Source: Oceanospirillum maris DSM 6286 (GTDB lineage Bacteria > Pseudomonadota > Gammaproteobacteria > Pseudomonadales > Halomonadaceae). From it: a stretch of 62,001 nt of DNA. This document shows positions 26,225-37,400 of the stretch, piece after piece. Position 1 is the stretch's first letter. Each line of letters starts with the position of its first letter. The position numbers were made by a program, and so were the translations under genes. A model generated the notes under the pieces. It was not told the origin of the DNA, searched no databases, and worked only from the letters and a program-made list of their open reading frames with translations. The DNA lies in the NCBI RefSeq assembly GCF_000422865.1, contig NZ_AUGW01000021.1, positions 1 to 62,001 on the forward strand, given 5' to 3'.

Positions 26225-26755
26225 ATGTCCAGGGTAGCAAAAAGTCCTGTTGAACTGCCGAGTGGTGTTGAGTTCGCTCTTAGCGGCCGTACTGTGTCTG
26301 TAAAGGGCAAGTTTGGTTTGCTAAGCATTGAACTGCATCAAGACGTAGCAGTTGAACAAAACGATAACGTGCTGACCTTTGCCCCGGCGTCTGATAAAGC
26401 ATCATGGGCACAGGTGGGTACCGCTCGTGCCTTGATCAATAACATGGTTGTGGGTGCAAGTGAAGGTTTCACTAAGACACTGAACATCAATGGTGTTGGT
26501 TACCGTGCTCAGGCTAAGGGCAGTGAACTGAGTCTGTCTCTAGGTTTCTCTCACCCGGTAGATTATAAATTACCTGAAGGTGTGAGCGCTGAGACTCCAA
26601 GCAATACTGTAATCGTACTGAAAAGTGCTGATAAACAGTTACTTGGCCAGGTTGCTGCAGAGATTCGTGCTTACCGTCCACCTGAGCCATATAAAGGCAA
26701 AGGTATCCGCTATGCGGACGAGCAAGTACGTCGCAAAGAAGCTAAGAAGAAGTAA
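26225..26755 (+). CDS. rplF: 50S ribosomal protein L6
   Basis: L6 (176 residues) has two similar RNA-binding domains near the sarcin-ricin loop. [16 protein letters not shown] opens it, and the C-terminal signature [29 protein letters not shown] closes it. Confidence 0.98.
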   Translation: MSRVAKSPVELPSGVEFALSGRTVSVKGKFGLLSIELHQDVAVEQNDNVLTFAPASDKASWAQVGTARALINNMVVGASEGFTKTLNINGVGYRAQAKGSELSLSLGFSHPVDYKLPEGVSAETPSNTVIVLKSADKQLLGQVAAEIRAYRPPEPYKGKGIRYADEQVRRKEAKKK

Positions 26756-26764
26756 GGCAGGGTT

Positions 26765-27115
26765 ATGAGCGCTAAAAAAGAGTCTCGTTTACGTCGCGCG
26801 CGTCGTGCACGTGCCAAAATGCGTGAGCTCGGCGTACACCGCCTGTGTGTGAACCGTACCCCGCGTCACATTTATGCTCAAATCATCAGCCCAGACGGCG
26901 GCCAGATTCTGGCTGCTGCATCTACTGTTGATGCATCTCTGCGTGATGGCGCAACGGGTAACGTTGAAGCGGCAGGCAAAGTAGGCAAGCTGATTGCTGA
27001 ACGCGCAAAAGAAGCAGGTGTAACTAAGGTTGCATTTGATCGCTCCGGCTATAAGTATCACGGTCGTGTAAAAGCGCTGGCAGATGCTGCCCGTGAAGGC
27101 GGTCTGGAATTCTAA
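26765..27115 (+). CDS. rplR: 50S ribosomal protein L18
   Basis: L18 (116 residues) is one of the 5S rRNA binders. The basic N-terminus [16 protein letters not shown] and the motif [26 protein letters not shown] at the end are typical. Confidence 0.98.
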   Translation: MSAKKESRLRRARRARAKMRELGVHRLCVNRTPRHIYAQIISPDGGQILAAASTVDASLRDGATGNVEAAGKVGKLIAERAKEAGVTKVAFDRSGYKYHGRVKALADAAREGGLEF

Positions 27116-27126
27116 GGGTAAAAGCG

Positions 27127-27627
27127 ATGGCGAATATTGAACAGAAAGGCGGTGAGCTACAGGAACGTTTAGTTCAGGTAAACCGTGTCGCCAAGGTAGT
27201 TAAGGGTGGTCGTATCTTCGGCTTCACAGCTCTAACTGTCGTAGGTGATGGCAATGGCCGTGTAGGCTTTGGCCGCGGTAAAGCTCGCGAAGTTCCTGTT
27301 GCTATTCAAAAAGCAATGGAACAAGCTCGCCGTAACATGGTGCAAGTTCAGCTAGATGGCAATACGTTGCAGTATCCTGTAAAAGCCCGTCACGGTGCTT
27401 CTAAGGTTTACATGCAGCCAGCATCTGAAGGTACCGGTGTAATTGCTGGTGGCGCGATGCGTGCTGTACTAGAGCTTGCTGGTGTACAAAACGTTCTAGC
27501 TAAGTGCTATGGCTCTACAAACCCAGTGAACGTTGTTCGTGCGACTGTTAAAGGTCTGGCGAACATGAACGCTCCTGAAGATGTAGCGGCTAAGCGTGGC
27601 AAGACTGTTGAGGAAATCCTGGGGTAG
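27127..27627 (+). CDS. rpsE: 30S ribosomal protein S5
   Basis: S5 (166 residues) affects decoding accuracy and mRNA entry. The double-stranded RNA-binding part contains [63 protein letters not shown] is the second conserved block. The spectinomycin-loop residues look ordinary. Confidence 0.98.
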   Translation: MANIEQKGGELQERLVQVNRVAKVVKGGRIFGFTALTVVGDGNGRVGFGRGKAREVPVAIQKAMEQARRNMVQVQLDGNTLQYPVKARHGASKVYMQPASEGTGVIAGGAMRAVLELAGVQNVLAKCYGSTNPVNVVRATVKGLANMNAPEDVAAKRGKTVEEILG

Positions 27628-27632
27628 GAATC

Positions 27633-27812
27633 ATGGCAAAAATTAAGGTAACTCTTACCCGTAGTCCGATCGGCATCCTGCCTAAGCACAAACTTTGTGT
27701 AAAAGGTCTAGGTCTGCGTCGTATCGGCCACACAGTTGAGCTGGAAGATACACCATCCGTTCGCGGCATGATCAACAAGGTTAATTACCTTGTACGCGTT
27801 GAGGGAGAGTAA
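27633..27812 (+). CDS. rpmD: 50S ribosomal protein L30
   Basis: This 59-residue gene reads [20 protein letters not shown], then [20 protein letters not shown], and ends LVRVEGE. It is L30, a small surface protein of the 50S, at its usual place between rpsE and rplO. GGGTAGG precedes the ATG by about seven bases. The rplO start follows the stop after two bases. Confidence 0.97.
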   Translation: MAKIKVTLTRSPIGILPKHKLCVKGLGLRRIGHTVELEDTPSVRGMINKVNYLVRVEGE

Positions 27813-27814
27813 TC

Positions 27815-28249
27815 ATGAATCTGAATACTCTAAGCCCAGCTCCGGGTTCCAAACCAGCAAAAAAACGTGTTGGTCGTGGTATCGGTAGCGGTCTAGGTAA
27901 GACTGGTGGCCGTGGTCACAAAGGTCAAAAATCCCGTTCCGGCGGTTCTGTAAAGCCTGGTTTTGAAGGCGGTCAAATGCCTTTGCAGCGTCGTCTGCCT
28001 AAATTTGGTTTTACTTCTCGTCAAGCTGCATTTAAAGCTGAAGTTCGTTTACACGAACTGGCTAAAGTTGATGCCGCTGTGATTGATATTGCTGCGCTTA
28101 AGCAAGCGGATATCATCAAAGATAATATCGAACGTGTTCGCGTTATCTTATCTGGCGAGATTGACAAGGCAGTTACTGTAAGTGGCCTAGAAGTAACTAA
28201 AGGCGCACGTGCAGCAATTGAAGCCGCAGGCGGAAAGGTCGAAGAGTAA
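27815..28249 (+). CDS. rplO: 50S ribosomal protein L15
   Basis: L15 (144 residues) is a late assembly protein with a glycine-rich extended N-terminus: [47 protein letters not shown] follows. Its stop overlaps the secY ATG (TAATG). Confidence 0.98.
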   Translation: MNLNTLSPAPGSKPAKKRVGRGIGSGLGKTGGRGHKGQKSRSGGSVKPGFEGGQMPLQRRLPKFGFTSRQAAFKAEVRLHELAKVDAAVIDIAALKQADIIKDNIERVRVILSGEIDKAVTVSGLEVTKGARAAIEAAGGKVEE

Positions 28250-29580
28250 TGGCTAAATCAGGATCAGTACCAGCAGGAGCACAAAAAGGACTCGCGGAAC
28301 TTTGGTCTCGCTTGCGATTCGTGTTTATCGCTATTGTGGTTTACCGCATAGGCGCTCATATCCCTGTTCCTGGTATCAATCCTGACAGACTGGCTGCTTT
28401 GTTTCAGCAGAGTGAAGGCACTATCCTGAGCTTGTTTAACATGTTCTCAGGTGGTGCTCTCGAACGTATGAGTATCTTGGCTCTAGGCATTATGCCTTAT
28501 ATCTCTGCCTCGATTATCATGCAGCTGCTTACGGTTGTTTCCCCTTCTCTTGAACAACTCAAGAAAGAAGGGGAGTCTGGCCGTCGTAAAATCAATCAAT
28601 ATACCCGTTATGGCACAGTCGTGTTGGCAACGGTGCAATCGATTGGTATGGCAGTTGGTCTTGCTAGCCAAGGCGTCGCATTTGCGGCGGATTTCAGCTT
28701 CTACTTCGTGGCAGTTGTAACCTTGGTCTCAGGTGCGATATTCCTGATGTGGCTCGGTGAGCAAGTAACAGAGCGCGGTATCGGTAATGGTATTTCCATT
28801 CTGATTTTCGCCGGTATTGTTGCAGGTTTGCCAGGTGCCATTGGCCAGTCATTCGAACAGGCGCGTCAGGATAATATCAATATCCTGGCTCTGCTAGCGA
28901 TTGCTGTTTTGGCAGTGCTTACTGTAGCTTTTGTTGTATTTATGGAGCGTGGTCAACGCCGCATTACTGTAAATTATGCAAAGCGTCAGCAAGGCCGTAA
29001 GGTTTTTGCTGCACAGTCGAGTCATTTGCCGCTGAAAGTGAATATGGCTGGTGTTATCCCGCCTATCTTTGCTTCTAGCATCTTGTTGTTCCCTGCCTCG
29101 ATCGGTCAGTGGTTCGGACAAAGTGAAAGTATGGCATGGCTTCAAGAGGCTTCTTTAGCTTTAGCGCCAGGTCAACCGTTGTATATCTTGCTTTTTGCGC
29201 TCAGTGTTGTATTCTTCTGCTACTTTTATACAGCGCTGGTATTCAACCCCAAAGATGTCGCTGACAACCTGAAAAAATCAGGTGCGTTTATTCCTGGCAT
29301 TCGACCTGGGGAGCACTCAGCTCGCTATATTGATGGTGTGATGTCTCGCCTAACATTGTTTGGCGCGTTGTACATCACCGCTGTGTCTTTGATGCCACAG
29401 TTCTTGGTAGTTGCTTGGAGTGTACCGTTTTACTTTGGCGGCACGTCCCTGCTGATTGTTGTAGTCGTGGTCATGGACTTTATGGCGCAGGTGCAGTCGC
29501 ATCTTATGAGCCATCAGTACGAGTCCTTGATGAAAAAATCGAACTTGAAAGGTTATGGTAGCGGCGGCATGCTGCGCTAA
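28249..29580 (+). CDS. secY: Preprotein translocase subunit SecY
   Basis: SecY (443 residues, ten membrane helices) is the protein-conducting channel, partnered with SecE from this window and with SecG. Conserved landmarks are [44 protein letters not shown] and, in the large cytoplasmic loop, [36 protein letters not shown] is also present. It is translationally coupled to rplO. rpmJ follows after 21 bases. Confidence 0.98.
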   Translation: MAKSGSVPAGAQKGLAELWSRLRFVFIAIVVYRIGAHIPVPGINPDRLAALFQQSEGTILSLFNMFSGGALERMSILALGIMPYISASIIMQLLTVVSPSLEQLKKEGESGRRKINQYTRYGTVVLATVQSIGMAVGLASQGVAFAADFSFYFVAVVTLVSGAIFLMWLGEQVTERGIGNGISILIFAGIVAGLPGAIGQSFEQARQDNINILALLAIAVLAVLTVAFVVFMERGQRRITVNYAKRQQGRKVFAAQSSHLPLKVNMAGVIPPIFASSILLFPASIGQWFGQSESMAWLQEASLALAPGQPLYILLFALSVVFFCYFYTALVFNPKDVADNLKKSGAFIPGIRPGEHSARYIDGVMSRLTLFGALYITAVSLMPQFLVVAWSVPFYFGGTSLLIVVVVVMDFMAQVQSHLMSHQYESLMKKSNLKGYGSGGMLR

Positions 29581-29601
29581 AACCTGAAACTGGAGTTGGT
29601 G

Positions 29602-29715
29602 ATGAAAGTTCGCGCATCCGTAAAAAAGATCTGCCGTAACTGCAAGATCATTCGTCGCCGCGGCGCTGTACGTGTGATCTGTACAGAGCCTAAGCACAAA
29701 CAACGTCAGGGTTAA
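29602..29715 (+). CDS. rpmJ: 50S ribosomal protein L36 (zinc-binding form)
   Basis: The 37-residue protein reads [20 protein letters not shown] and continues [17 protein letters not shown]. Two cysteines in CRNC, one in VICTEP and the His in PKH form the zinc site of the C+ form. It is a late 50S protein near the peptidyl transferase region. TGGAG precedes the start. Confidence 0.97.
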   Translation: MKVRASVKKICRNCKIIRRRGAVRVICTEPKHKQRQG

Positions 29716-29739
29716 CCTGGCCTTGGGTTACGAAAGGCG

Positions 29740-29778
29740 ATACTCCTTGATATTTCTGATATCAAGGAGTATTCTTTT
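29740..29778 (+). terminator. Strong hairpin with T-rich tail between rpmJ and rpsM
   Basis: The 14-bp perfect stem ATACTCCTTGATAT / ATATCAAGGAGTAT (29740-29753 and 29759-29772) has a TTCTG loop and is followed by TCTTTT. It separates the spc part from the alpha part of the block and could act as an attenuator. Confidence 0.7.
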
Positions 29779-29836
29779 GCGCCCTTCGTGGATAATAAAC
29801 TGAAAGAGCGATTGCTCGTATATCGGAGATAGCTGA

Positions 29837-30193
29837 ATGGCCCGTATTGCAGGTGTCAATATTCCCGACAATAAGCATGCGGTGATCTCGCTGACCTATA
29901 TCTATGGTATTGGTGGAACCACTGCTAAAAGCATTCTTGCTGCAGTAGGTGTTGAGCCTACCATTAAGATTGCTGAACTGTCTGAAGATGTTTTGGATCT
30001 AGTTCGTAACGAGGTAGGCAAGTACACTGTTGAAGGTGACCTGCGCCGCGAAATTAGCATGAATATCAAGCGTCTTATGGACCTTGGTTGCTATCGTGGT
30101 TTGCGTCATCGTCGTAGCCTTCCCGTTCGCGGTCAGCGCACCAAGACTAACGCGCGTACTCGTAAAGGGCCGCGTAAACCGATTCGCAAGTAA
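29837..30193 (+). CDS. rpsM: 30S ribosomal protein S13
   Basis: S13 (118 residues) bridges to the 50S and contacts P-site t[29 protein letters not shown] and [35 protein letters not shown] are diagnostic. In E. coli S4 represses the alpha operon by binding a pseudoknot over this start; the 121-base leader is long enough for this but I did not resolve the fold. Confidence 0.98.
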   Translation: MARIAGVNIPDNKHAVISLTYIYGIGGTTAKSILAAVGVEPTIKIAELSEDVLDLVRNEVGKYTVEGDLRREISMNIKRLMDLGCYRGLRHRRSLPVRGQRTKTNARTRKGPRKPIRK

Positions 30194-30225
30194 TCTTGTG
30201 AAGCTTTTTACAGGAAACATACATT

Positions 30226-30612
30226 ATGGCTAACCCAGCACGTAACCGTAAAAAAGTTAAAAAGACTGTAGTGGACGGTGTTGCACACATCCACGCATCT
30301 TTTAACAATACGATTGTTACGATTACTGACCGCCAGGGCAATACCCTATCTTGGGCAACTGCCGGTGGTTCGGGTTTTCGTGGTTCTCGTAAGAGTACCC
30401 CGTTCGCAGCTCAAGTAGCTAGTGAACGTGCTGCAACGGCAGCAGCCGAATATGGTGTTAAAAACGTTGATGTTCTAGTTAAAGGCCCAGGACCAGGTCG
30501 TGAATCTGCTGTCCGTGCACTTAACGCTGCTGGCTTCAAAGTTGGCAACATTACTGACGTGACACCTATTCCGCACAACGGTTGTCGCCCACCCAAGAAA
30601 CGTCGTGTGTAA
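30226..30612 (+). CDS. rpsK: 30S ribosomal protein S11
   Basis: S11 (128 residues) forms the platform near the E site. [43 protein letters not shown] and the C-terminal [16 protein letters not shown] are typical; the Asn in HNG is the usual isoaspartate site. CAGGAAAC precedes the start. Confidence 0.98.
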   Translation: MANPARNRKKVKKTVVDGVAHIHASFNNTIVTITDRQGNTLSWATAGGSGFRGSRKSTPFAAQVASERAATAAAEYGVKNVDVLVKGPGPGRESAVRALNAAGFKVGNITDVTPIPHNGCRPPKKRRV

Positions 30613-30625
30613 GGAGGCGGATTAG

Positions 30626-31246
30626 ATGGCTCGTTATATTGGCCCTAAGTGTAAGCTTTCACGTCGTGAGGGCGTAGACTTATTTTTGAAAAGCGGCGTA
30701 ACTGCTTTTGATAATAAGTGTAAATCAGAAACGGCTCCTGGCCAGCATGGTCAGCGTCGTGGACGTTTGTCTGAGTACGGTCTGCAGCTTCGTGAAAAGC
30801 AGAAAGTTCGTCGTATGTATGGCGTTCTAGAAAAACAGTTCCGTAACTACTATAAAGAAGCTGCTCGCCTTAAAGGCGCTACAGGTGAAAACCTGCTTCA
30901 GCTTCTGGAAAGTCGTCTGGACAACGTTATTTATCGTATGGGCTTTGGCTCCACTCGCGCTGAAGCACGTCAGCTTGTTAGCCATAAGGCTATCCAGGTA
31001 AATGGCCGCACGGTGAACATCGCTTCTTACCAAGTTAAAGCAGGTGATGTTGTTGCAGTTCGTGAGAAAGCTAAGAACCAGTTGCGTATCCAGAACGCAC
31101 TGCAACTTGCATCTCAGCGTACTGACGTACAGTGGGTTGATGTTGACAGCAAGAAGATGGAAGGCACGTTCAAGTCTAAACCTGAGCGTATTGAAATCTC
31201 CGCTGATATCAACGAGAGCCTGATTGTTGAACTGTACTCCAAGTAA
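30626..31246 (+). CDS. rpsD: 30S ribosomal protein S4
   Basis: S4 (206 residues) starts 30S body assembly and in E. coli represses the alpha operon. [23 protein letters not shown] opens it, and the S4 RNA-binding domain contains [43 protein letters not shown]. The ribosome binding site AAGGAGG is close to consensus. Confidence 0.98.
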   Translation: MARYIGPKCKLSRREGVDLFLKSGVTAFDNKCKSETAPGQHGQRRGRLSEYGLQLREKQKVRRMYGVLEKQFRNYYKEAARLKGATGENLLQLLESRLDNVIYRMGFGSTRAEARQLVSHKAIQVNGRTVNIASYQVKAGDVVAVREKAKNQLRIQNALQLASQRTDVQWVDVDSKKMEGTFKSKPERIEISADINESLIVELYSK

Positions 31247-31286
31247 TCTCTGAGTATTCATCTGGCAGCTAAGTAAAGGTAGTTCT

Positions 31287-32288
31287 ATGCAGCGTTCAGT
31301 GACAGAATTTCTACGTCCACGCGAAATCAAGGTCGAAGAAGTAAGCGCTACTCGTGCGAAAGTAATTCTCGAACCATTTGAGCGTGGCTATGGTCACACT
31401 CTAGGTAATGCGCTACGTCGTATTCTTTTATCTTCTATGCCGGGTTGTGCTGTAGTAGAAGTAGAGATCGAAGGCGTTCTGCATGAGTACAGTGCGGTTG
31501 AAGGTGTTCAAGAGGATGTCATTGAGATCCTTCTTAACCTTAAAGATGTTGCAATTCTTTTGCACGGCCGCGATGAAGCTGTACTGACGCTGAATAAGAA
31601 AGGTCCTGGTGCAGTGACGGCTGGAGATATCCAGCTGGATCATGATGTTGAAATCGTTAATCCTGAGCACGTAATCGCTCACTTGAATGACGCAGCTGAG
31701 ATTAAAATGCAGCTTCGTATTCAACGTGGTCGTGGTTATGAGCCGGCAGATGCACGCCAATCTCCTGAAGATGAAAGCCGTTCTATTGGCCGTCTACAGC
31801 TGGATGCGACCTTCAGCCCGGTACGTCGTGTGTCTTACGTTGTAGAAAGCGCTCGCGTTGAGCAACGTACAGACCTTGATAAACTGATTATCGATCTTGA
31901 AACTGATGGCACTTTAGATCCTGAAGAAGCGATTCGTCGTTCTGCGACTATCCTTCAGGAGCAGTTGGCTGCCTTTGTTGATCTTGAGACTGACAAAGAG
32001 CAAGAACCTGAGGAAGAGGAAGATCAAATTGATCCAATTCTTCTGCGTCCGGTTGATGATCTAGAATTGACTGTTCGCTCAGCAAACTGTCTGAAAGCCG
32101 AGAACATTTACTACATTGGTGACCTGATCCAGCGCACTGAAGTAGAGCTACTGAAGACTCCGAACCTTGGTAAAAAGTCTCTGACTGAAATCAAAGATGT
32201 TCTAGCTTCACGTGGCCTGTCTCTAGGCATGCGGTTGGAAAACTGGCCGCCAGCAAGTTTGAAGGGTGACGATAAGGCTTCCGCCTAA
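31287..32288 (+). CDS. rpoA: DNA-directed RNA polymerase subunit alpha
   Basis: RpoA (333 residues) dimerises to nucleate polymerase assembly; its C-terminal domain binds UP elements and activators. The N-terminal domain contains [28 protein letters not shown] linker rich in acidic residues lies near 237-247. The C-terminal domain holds [21 protein letters not shown] and [22 protein letters not shown]. Confidence 0.99.
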   Translation: MQRSVTEFLRPREIKVEEVSATRAKVILEPFERGYGHTLGNALRRILLSSMPGCAVVEVEIEGVLHEYSAVEGVQEDVIEILLNLKDVAILLHGRDEAVLTLNKKGPGAVTAGDIQLDHDVEIVNPEHVIAHLNDAAEIKMQLRIQRGRGYEPADARQSPEDESRSIGRLQLDATFSPVRRVSYVVESARVEQRTDLDKLIIDLETDGTLDPEEAIRRSATILQEQLAAFVDLETDKEQEPEEEEDQIDPILLRPVDDLELTVRSANCLKAENIYYIGDLIQRTEVELLKTPNLGKKSLTEIKDVLASRGLSLGMRLENWPPASLKGDDKASA

Positions 32289-32321
32289 TTCGATCATCAC
32301 GGTTTGGTAAGGAACTGAAAA

Positions 32322-32699
32322 ATGCGTCATCGTAAGAGTGGTCGTAAATTTAATCGTAATAGTTCACACCGTAAAGCCATGTTCAAAAACATGGTTATAT
32401 CGCTGGTTGAACATGAACTGATTAAAACTACACTGCCTAAAGCTAAAGAACTACGTGGCCATATTGAGCCGCTGATTACTTTGGCTAAGAACGACTCTGT
32501 AGCAAACCGCCGTTTGGCTTTTGCTCGTACTTGTTCTGATGCAGCTGTAGGTAAGCTGTTTACTGATCTTGGTCCTCGTTACCAGAATCGTCCTGGCGGT
32601 TATGTTCGCATTTTAAAATGTGGATTCCGTGCAGGTGACAACGCGCCAATGGCGTACGTTGAACTGGTAGATCGTCCAGTAGCAGCTGAAGAAGAGTAA
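32322..32699 (+). CDS. rplQ: 50S ribosomal protein L17
   Basis: L17 (125 residues) lies near the tunnel exit. [45 protein letters not shown] is the family N-terminus. It is the last gene of the ribosomal block and is followed by a strong terminator. Confidence 0.98.
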   Translation: MRHRKSGRKFNRNSSHRKAMFKNMVISLVEHELIKTTLPKAKELRGHIEPLITLAKNDSVANRRLAFARTCSDAAVGKLFTDLGPRYQNRPGGYVRILKCGFRAGDNAPMAYVELVDRPVAAEEE

Positions 32700-32716
32700 A
32701 CTATTACCTTCTTCCC

Positions 32717-32746
32717 AAAAACCGGCCTTATGGCCGGTTTTTTTTT
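32717..32746 (+). terminator. Terminator of the ribosomal protein block
   Basis: AAAACCGGCC / GGCCGGTTTT with a TTAT loop, followed by a run of Ts. Confidence 0.95.
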
Positions 32747-32790
32747 GCTTTTATTTTTCTATTTTATTAATCATTTTCATTTTGATATGG

Positions 32791-32825
32791 CGAAAAAAAA
32801 CCACACATTGAACTGTGTGGCTTTT
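32791..32825 (-). terminator. Terminator of uvrA
   Basis: Read on the minus strand, GCCACACA and TGTGTGGT pair around a GTTCAA loop and are followed by a run of eight Ts (As at 32793-32800 on plus). Confidence 0.85.
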
Positions 32826-32869
32826 ATTCTTGAGCGAAGATCGGCAAATTTCTTGAGAGAATAGCGCCG

Positions 32870-35698
32870 TTAGCGCTTCTTCAGCAATGGTTCTAAGAAT
32901 CGAGCGGTATGAGAGTGCTCTACCTTAGCCAGTTGCTCTGGCGTACCCTCTGCAATAATTTCTCCACCACCACTACCACCTTCTGGCCCTAGATCAATCA
33001 ACCAGTCTGCGGTTTTGATCACATCAAGGTTATGTTCGATAACAACCAATGTGTTTCCATGATCTCTTAGCCGCTGTAGTACGGTTAGTAGCTGCTGAAT
33101 ATCGGCAAAATGAAGCCCTGTTGTTGGCTCATCCAGAATATAGATCGTTTTTCCGGTGTCTCGCTTAGATAATTCTTTAGCAAGCTTCACCCGTTGGGCT
33201 TCACCGCCTGAAAGTGTTGTCGCACTTTGCCCCAGTCGAATATAAGACAAGCCGACATCAATCAGGGTTTGTAGTTTTCGTGCTAGGGCGGGAACGGCAC
33301 TAAAGAACTCTAAGGCATCTTCCATGGTCATATCGAGCACTTCATGGATGGTTTTACCCTTGTATCGGACTTCTAGAGTTTCTCGGTTGTAGCGTTTGCC
33401 TTTGCATACATCACAAGGAACATAGATATCCGGTAGGAAGTGCATCTCAACCTTAATAAGGCCATCCCCTTGGCAGGCTTCGCAGCGACCCCCTTTAACA
33501 TTAAAACTAAAGCGCCCCGGCTTGTAGCCCCTAGAGCGAGCTTCCTGTGTGCCTGAAAACAGCTCCCGAATCGGTGTGAACAATCCGGTGTACGTGGCAG
33601 GGTTTGAGCGAGGCGTGCGGCCAATAGGGCTTTGGTCAATATCAATGACTTTATCGAAGAGATCTAAGCCTTCAATGGCATCATAGGCCGCAGGTGTTAG
33701 TGTGGTATTTCGGTTTAGCTCACGGGCGAGCAACGGATAAAGAGTGCCGTTGATTAATGTTGATTTTCCCGAGCCTGAAACGCCTGTGATACAGGTTAAT
33801 AGCCCGGCTGAAATGGTCAGATCGACATTTTTTAAGTTGTTGCCGCTAGCCCCTTTCAGTTTAAGTTGTTGCTCTGGATGGGCTGGAATACGAAATTTAG
33901 GAATAGGGATCTCTTTGATGCCGCTGAGATATTGGCCAGTGATGGAATTAGGGTTTGCAATAACCTCTTCTGGCGTACCAGCGGCGATAATTTGACCGCC
34001 GTGTACTCCTGCGCCAGGGCCGATATCGAGCAAGTAATCCGCGCTTCGGATTGCATCTTCATCATGCTCAACAACAATAACCGTATTACCTAGATCCCTT
34101 AGGTGTGTCAGGGTTTGAATTAAGCGTTCGTTATCTCGCTGGTGTAAACCAATAGATGGTTCATCGAGAATATACATGACGCCAACAAGACCCGCGCCAA
34201 TCTGGCTGGCTAGGCGAATACGCTGGGCCTCACCACCGGAGAGCGTTTCAGCGCTGCGCTCAAGGGTTAAATAATCCAGCCCTACGTTGACAAGAAATTG
34301 CAGTCGTTGGCGAATTTCTGACAATATTTTTTCAGCAATCTCACCTTTACGACCTTCAAGTTCTAGCTGACTGTAGTAGTTAAATGCATCGCCAATGGGC
34401 ATACGGACAATATCTTGAATATGCTTATCGGCAATACTGACATGACGGGCTTCTTCTCGTAGGCGCGCGCCATGGCAACTCGGGCAGGGTTGTACGCTCA
34501 AATATTTTGACAGCTCTTCCCGTACCATCTGAGATTCAGTTTCCCGATAACGGCGCTCCATATTAGGGATAACACCCTCAAAAGAGTGAGAGCGTGTCAC
34601 CTTGTCGCCTCGGTCGTTGATATAAACAAACTCAACGTTGGTACTGCCGCTACCCTGCAAAACTAATTGTTGATGCTCTGACGCCAGTTCCTGCCAAGGG
34701 GTTTCAAGTTTAAAACCGAACTGCTTAGCGACGGATGCCAGCATAGAGAAGTAATAAACACTACCTCGGTCCCAACCTCGAATAGCACCTTCGGCAAGGC
34801 TTAGGGTTGGGTTGGTGATTAGCTTGTCCTGATTAAAGAACTGGTGTGAGCCTAAGCCATCACAGGTTGGGCATGCACCGGCAGGGTTGTTGAACGAAAA
34901 CAGGCGTGGCTCTAGATCCTGAATAGCGTAGCCGCATTCTGGGCAGGCAAATTTTGAGGAGAAGCTAATATCAGGCCGCTCTTCTTCCATAAAATGAACA
35001 ATGGCTAAACCATCGGCGAGTTGCAGGGTCGTTTCAAAGGACTCGGCCAAACGCTGTTGCTGATCTTCTCTGACTTTGATGCGGTCGACGACGACATCTA
35101 AATTGTGTTTCTTGTTCTTATCTAAAGCGGGAACATCGTCTAGCTCATACACTTTGCCGTCGATACGGATGCGGACAAAACCTTGGCTACGTAGTTCGCC
35201 CAGTAGATTGAGGTGCTCGCCTTTACGCCCTCTAATCACGGGAGCCAACAGCATTAGCTTACTGCCCTCGGGCAGAGCTAAAACGTGATCAACCATTTGG
35301 CTGACCTCCTGCGCTTCCAAGGGAAGGCTGTGGGTTGGGCAATAAGGCGTTCCTGCCCGGGCAAAGAGCAACCGAAGATAATCGTAGATTTCGGTGATCG
35401 TGCCTACGGTCGAGCGTGGATTATGAGAGGTAGATTTCTGTTCTATAGAGATTGCCGGTGACAAACCTTCAATATGATCAACATCGGGCTTTTCCATCAT
35501 CGATAGAAATTGACGGGCGTAGGTGGAAAGTGATTCTACATAACGTCGCTGCCCTTCTGCATAAAGGGTGTCGAACGCTAAGGAAGATTTGCCCGAACCG
35601 GACAAACCTGTAATTACCACTAACTTGTCACGAGGGATATCGATATCGATGTTTTTCAGGTTATGAGTACGTGCACCGCGAACCAGTATCTTATCCAT
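32870..35698 (-). CDS. uvrA: Excinuclease ABC subunit A
   Basis: UvrA (942 residues) is the damage-sensing ATPase of nucleotide excision repair; it loads UvrB. Two ABC ATPase halves are visible: Walker [10 protein letters not shown] at 31-39 and GVSGSGKST near 640, with signatures [13 protein letters not shown] and [15 protein letters not shown]. Zinc modules include CPECGYAI with CPTCDGLG, and CEACQGDG with [14 protein letters not shown] precedes the ATG. A LexA-type box overlaps the likely promoter, so SOS induction is expected. The divergent neighbours are a transporter gene and ssb; in E. coli ssb is the direct divergent neighbour. Confidence 0.98.
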   Translation of the reverse strand: MDKILVRGARTHNLKNIDIDIPRDKLVVITGLSGSGKSSLAFDTLYAEGQRRYVESLSTYARQFLSMMEKPDVDHIEGLSPAISIEQKSTSHNPRSTVGTITEIYDYLRLLFARAGTPYCPTHSLPLEAQEVSQMVDHVLALPEGSKLMLLAPVIRGRKGEHLNLLGELRSQGFVRIRIDGKVYELDDVPALDKNKKHNLDVVVDRIKVREDQQQRLAESFETTLQLADGLAIVHFMEEERPDISFSSKFACPECGYAIQDLEPRLFSFNNPAGACPTCDGLGSHQFFNQDKLITNPTLSLAEGAIRGWDRGSVYYFSMLASVAKQFGFKLETPWQELASEHQQLVLQGSGSTNVEFVYINDRGDKVTRSHSFEGVIPNMERRYRETESQMVREELSKYLSVQPCPSCHGARLREEARHVSIADKHIQDIVRMPIGDAFNYYSQLELEGRKGEIAEKILSEIRQRLQFLVNVGLDYLTLERSAETLSGGEAQRIRLASQIGAGLVGVMYILDEPSIGLHQRDNERLIQTLTHLRDLGNTVIVVEHDEDAIRSADYLLDIGPGAGVHGGQIIAAGTPEEVIANPNSITGQYLSGIKEIPIPKFRIPAHPEQQLKLKGASGNNLKNVDLTISAGLLTCITGVSGSGKSTLINGTLYPLLARELNRNTTLTPAAYDAIEGLDLFDKVIDIDQSPIGRTPRSNPATYTGLFTPIRELFSGTQEARSRGYKPGRFSFNVKGGRCEACQGDGLIKVEMHFLPDIYVPCDVCKGKRYNRETLEVRYKGKTIHEVLDMTMEDALEFFSAVPALARKLQTLIDVGLSYIRLGQSATTLSGGEAQRVKLAKELSKRDTGKTIYILDEPTTGLHFADIQQLLTVLQRLRDHGNTLVVIEHNLDVIKTADWLIDLGPEGGSGGGEIIAEGTPEQLAKVEHSHTARFLEPLLKKR

Positions 35699-35769
35699 GG
35701 ACCTTCCGCTGTAACTTTAATCGTAAATGGCATTGATGAATGGAAGTGCACCAATGTTTGGGGCTAAGT

Positions 35770-35799
35770 ATTATAGAGAGACACTGGATGCTATAACAG
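35770..35799 (-). promoter_or_regulatory. uvrA promoter with LexA-type box
   Basis: On the minus strand a CTG-N10-CAG box reads CTGTTATAGCATCCAG (35799-35784) and is followed nine bases later by a perfect TATAAT (35775-35770). A weak -35 (TGTTAT, 17-base spacing) lies inside the box. The box shares CTGT, AT, CAT and CAG with the E. coli uvrA operator as I remember it. Repressor binding here would block the promoter. Confidence 0.7.
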
Positions 35800-35997
35800 G
35801 GTTTGCTATCAGATCTCGTTGAAACAACGTCTTCTTATGCCTGGGGATATTGCATCTTAACCAAGGTGGTATTGTGTACCTTAACCGGAGTAAAATGTCC
35901 GGCTATTCTTGGCCGACCTATATACGCGGTGCATATAAGCAGCGCATAAGTGATGTCTTGGTCGTGTTTATTAGCTTCTGCGGGGTAAGAGGGCTGG

Positions 35998-37362
35998 ATG
36001 AGTATTGAATCGATGACAAGCGGTGAGCGTCGAGCAGTATCCGGGCTGGCTGGGCTATATGTATTGCGCATGCTCGGCCTTTTTATGGTGCTGCCGGTAT
36101 TATCTATTTATAGCGCTGATCTTGAGGGTGCAACACCGGCCCTAATCGGCATGGCCATTGGTGGTTACGGCTTAACTCAGGCTTTGTTACAAATCCCCTT
36201 TGGGTTTTTATCCGATAAAATAGGCCGAAAAACCGTTATCGTTTTTGGTTTGCTGCTTTTTATTGCGGGTAGTATTGTCGCGGCCATGTCGGAATCTATT
36301 TATGGCGTGATTATGGGACGCTGTTTGCAGGGAAGCGGTGCGATTGCCAGTAGCGTGATGGCACTGTTGTCAGATCTGACCCGTGAGCAGATGCGAATGC
36401 GGGCGATGGCCGTTGTGGGTATCAGTATCGGCTTGTCTTTCTCCGTTGCCTTAGTGCTTGGCCCGGTGATCTCTCAGCCCTATGGTTTGGAGGGATTATT
36501 CTGGTTCACTGCACTTTTAGCCAGTGTGGGCTTAGCCATTATCTGGAAGTGGGTACCCACGCCCCAGCGTTATGATAAGCACCGTGATACGGGCGTTCAG
36601 AAGGGGCAGTTAAAGAAAATACTACGACACCCTGAGTTGTTGCGCTTAGACTTCGGTATTTTTATTTTACATCTGATTATGACCGCAACCTTTGTGGTTA
36701 TCCCATTGCGCATGATAGAGCTGGATCTGATGGTTCAGTATCATTGGATTGTCTATCTACCCGTTATGATTCTTTCTTTCCTTGCGATGATTCCTTTTAT
36801 TATCGTGGCGGAGAAGAAACGCAAAATGAAGCCTATTTTCATTTTCGCTATCGCTTTGGTTGCCTTTGCCCAGCTTCTAATGGGCAGCTTAACGGCAGAT
36901 AGCCGTATAGCGCTCTTTCTGCTGTTGTTCGTCTATTTTATGGCCTTTAATCTGTTGGAAGCGAGCTTACCCTCTCTGGTCAGCAAGCTATCTCCAGCCG
37001 GTCAGAAAGGTGCCGCGATGGGGGTTTATTCCAGTAGTCAGTTCTTTGGTGCCTTTGTGGGCGGTGCGGCTGGCGGCTGGCTTTATGGAGCTTGGGGTAT
37101 TGATGCAGTTCTTACAACCTGTGGTGCTTTAGCCTTGCTTTGGGCCGTGGTGGTTCTACCGATGGCTCCTCCTAAACACTTAACGGGTAAAGCGGTGCCA
37201 TTACCGGAGCATTGGCGACAGGATATTGATGGTTTTGTTACAAAGCTCTTAGCTTTACCGGGCGTTGAAGAGGTTGTTGTAATTGAAGAAGAACACGCAG
37301 CCTATATGAAAATTGATAAAGCATATTTTGATGATGAGGCCCTAGCGGGTGCTATTGCCTGA
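35998..37362 (+). CDS. MFS transporter, YajR-like with C-terminal YAM domain
   Basis: The 454-residue inner-membrane protein has twelve predicted helices. It has the MFS motif A variant GFLSDKIGRKTVI near 67-79 and motif B-like GRCLQGSGAIASSVMALLSDLTR. The N-terminus (SGERRAVSGLAGLYVLRMLGLFMVLPVLSIY) and the length closely resemble E. coli YajR. After the last helix a soluble tail of about 70 residues, ending VEEVVVIEEEHAAYMKIDKAYFDDEALAGAIA, fits the ferredoxin-like YAM domain of that family. The substrate is unknown. It lies between uvrA and ssb, 38 bases from ssb, so it may share the upstream control region. Confidence 0.85.
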   Translation: MSIESMTSGERRAVSGLAGLYVLRMLGLFMVLPVLSIYSADLEGATPALIGMAIGGYGLTQALLQIPFGFLSDKIGRKTVIVFGLLLFIAGSIVAAMSESIYGVIMGRCLQGSGAIASSVMALLSDLTREQMRMRAMAVVGISIGLSFSVALVLGPVISQPYGLEGLFWFTALLASVGLAIIWKWVPTPQRYDKHRDTGVQKGQLKKILRHPELLRLDFGIFILHLIMTATFVVIPLRMIELDLMVQYHWIVYLPVMILSFLAMIPFIIVAEKKRKMKPIFIFAIALVAFAQLLMGSLTADSRIALFLLLFVYFMAFNLLEASLPSLVSKLSPAGQKGAAMGVYSSSQFFGAFVGGAAGGWLYGAWGIDAVLTTCGALALLWAVVVLPMAPPKHLTGKAVPLPEHWRQDIDGFVTKLLALPGVEEVVVIEEEHAAYMKIDKAYFDDEALAGAIA

Positions 37363-37400
37363 TCCGACAGTGAATAAATACAGAATATTTGGAGTAAACT

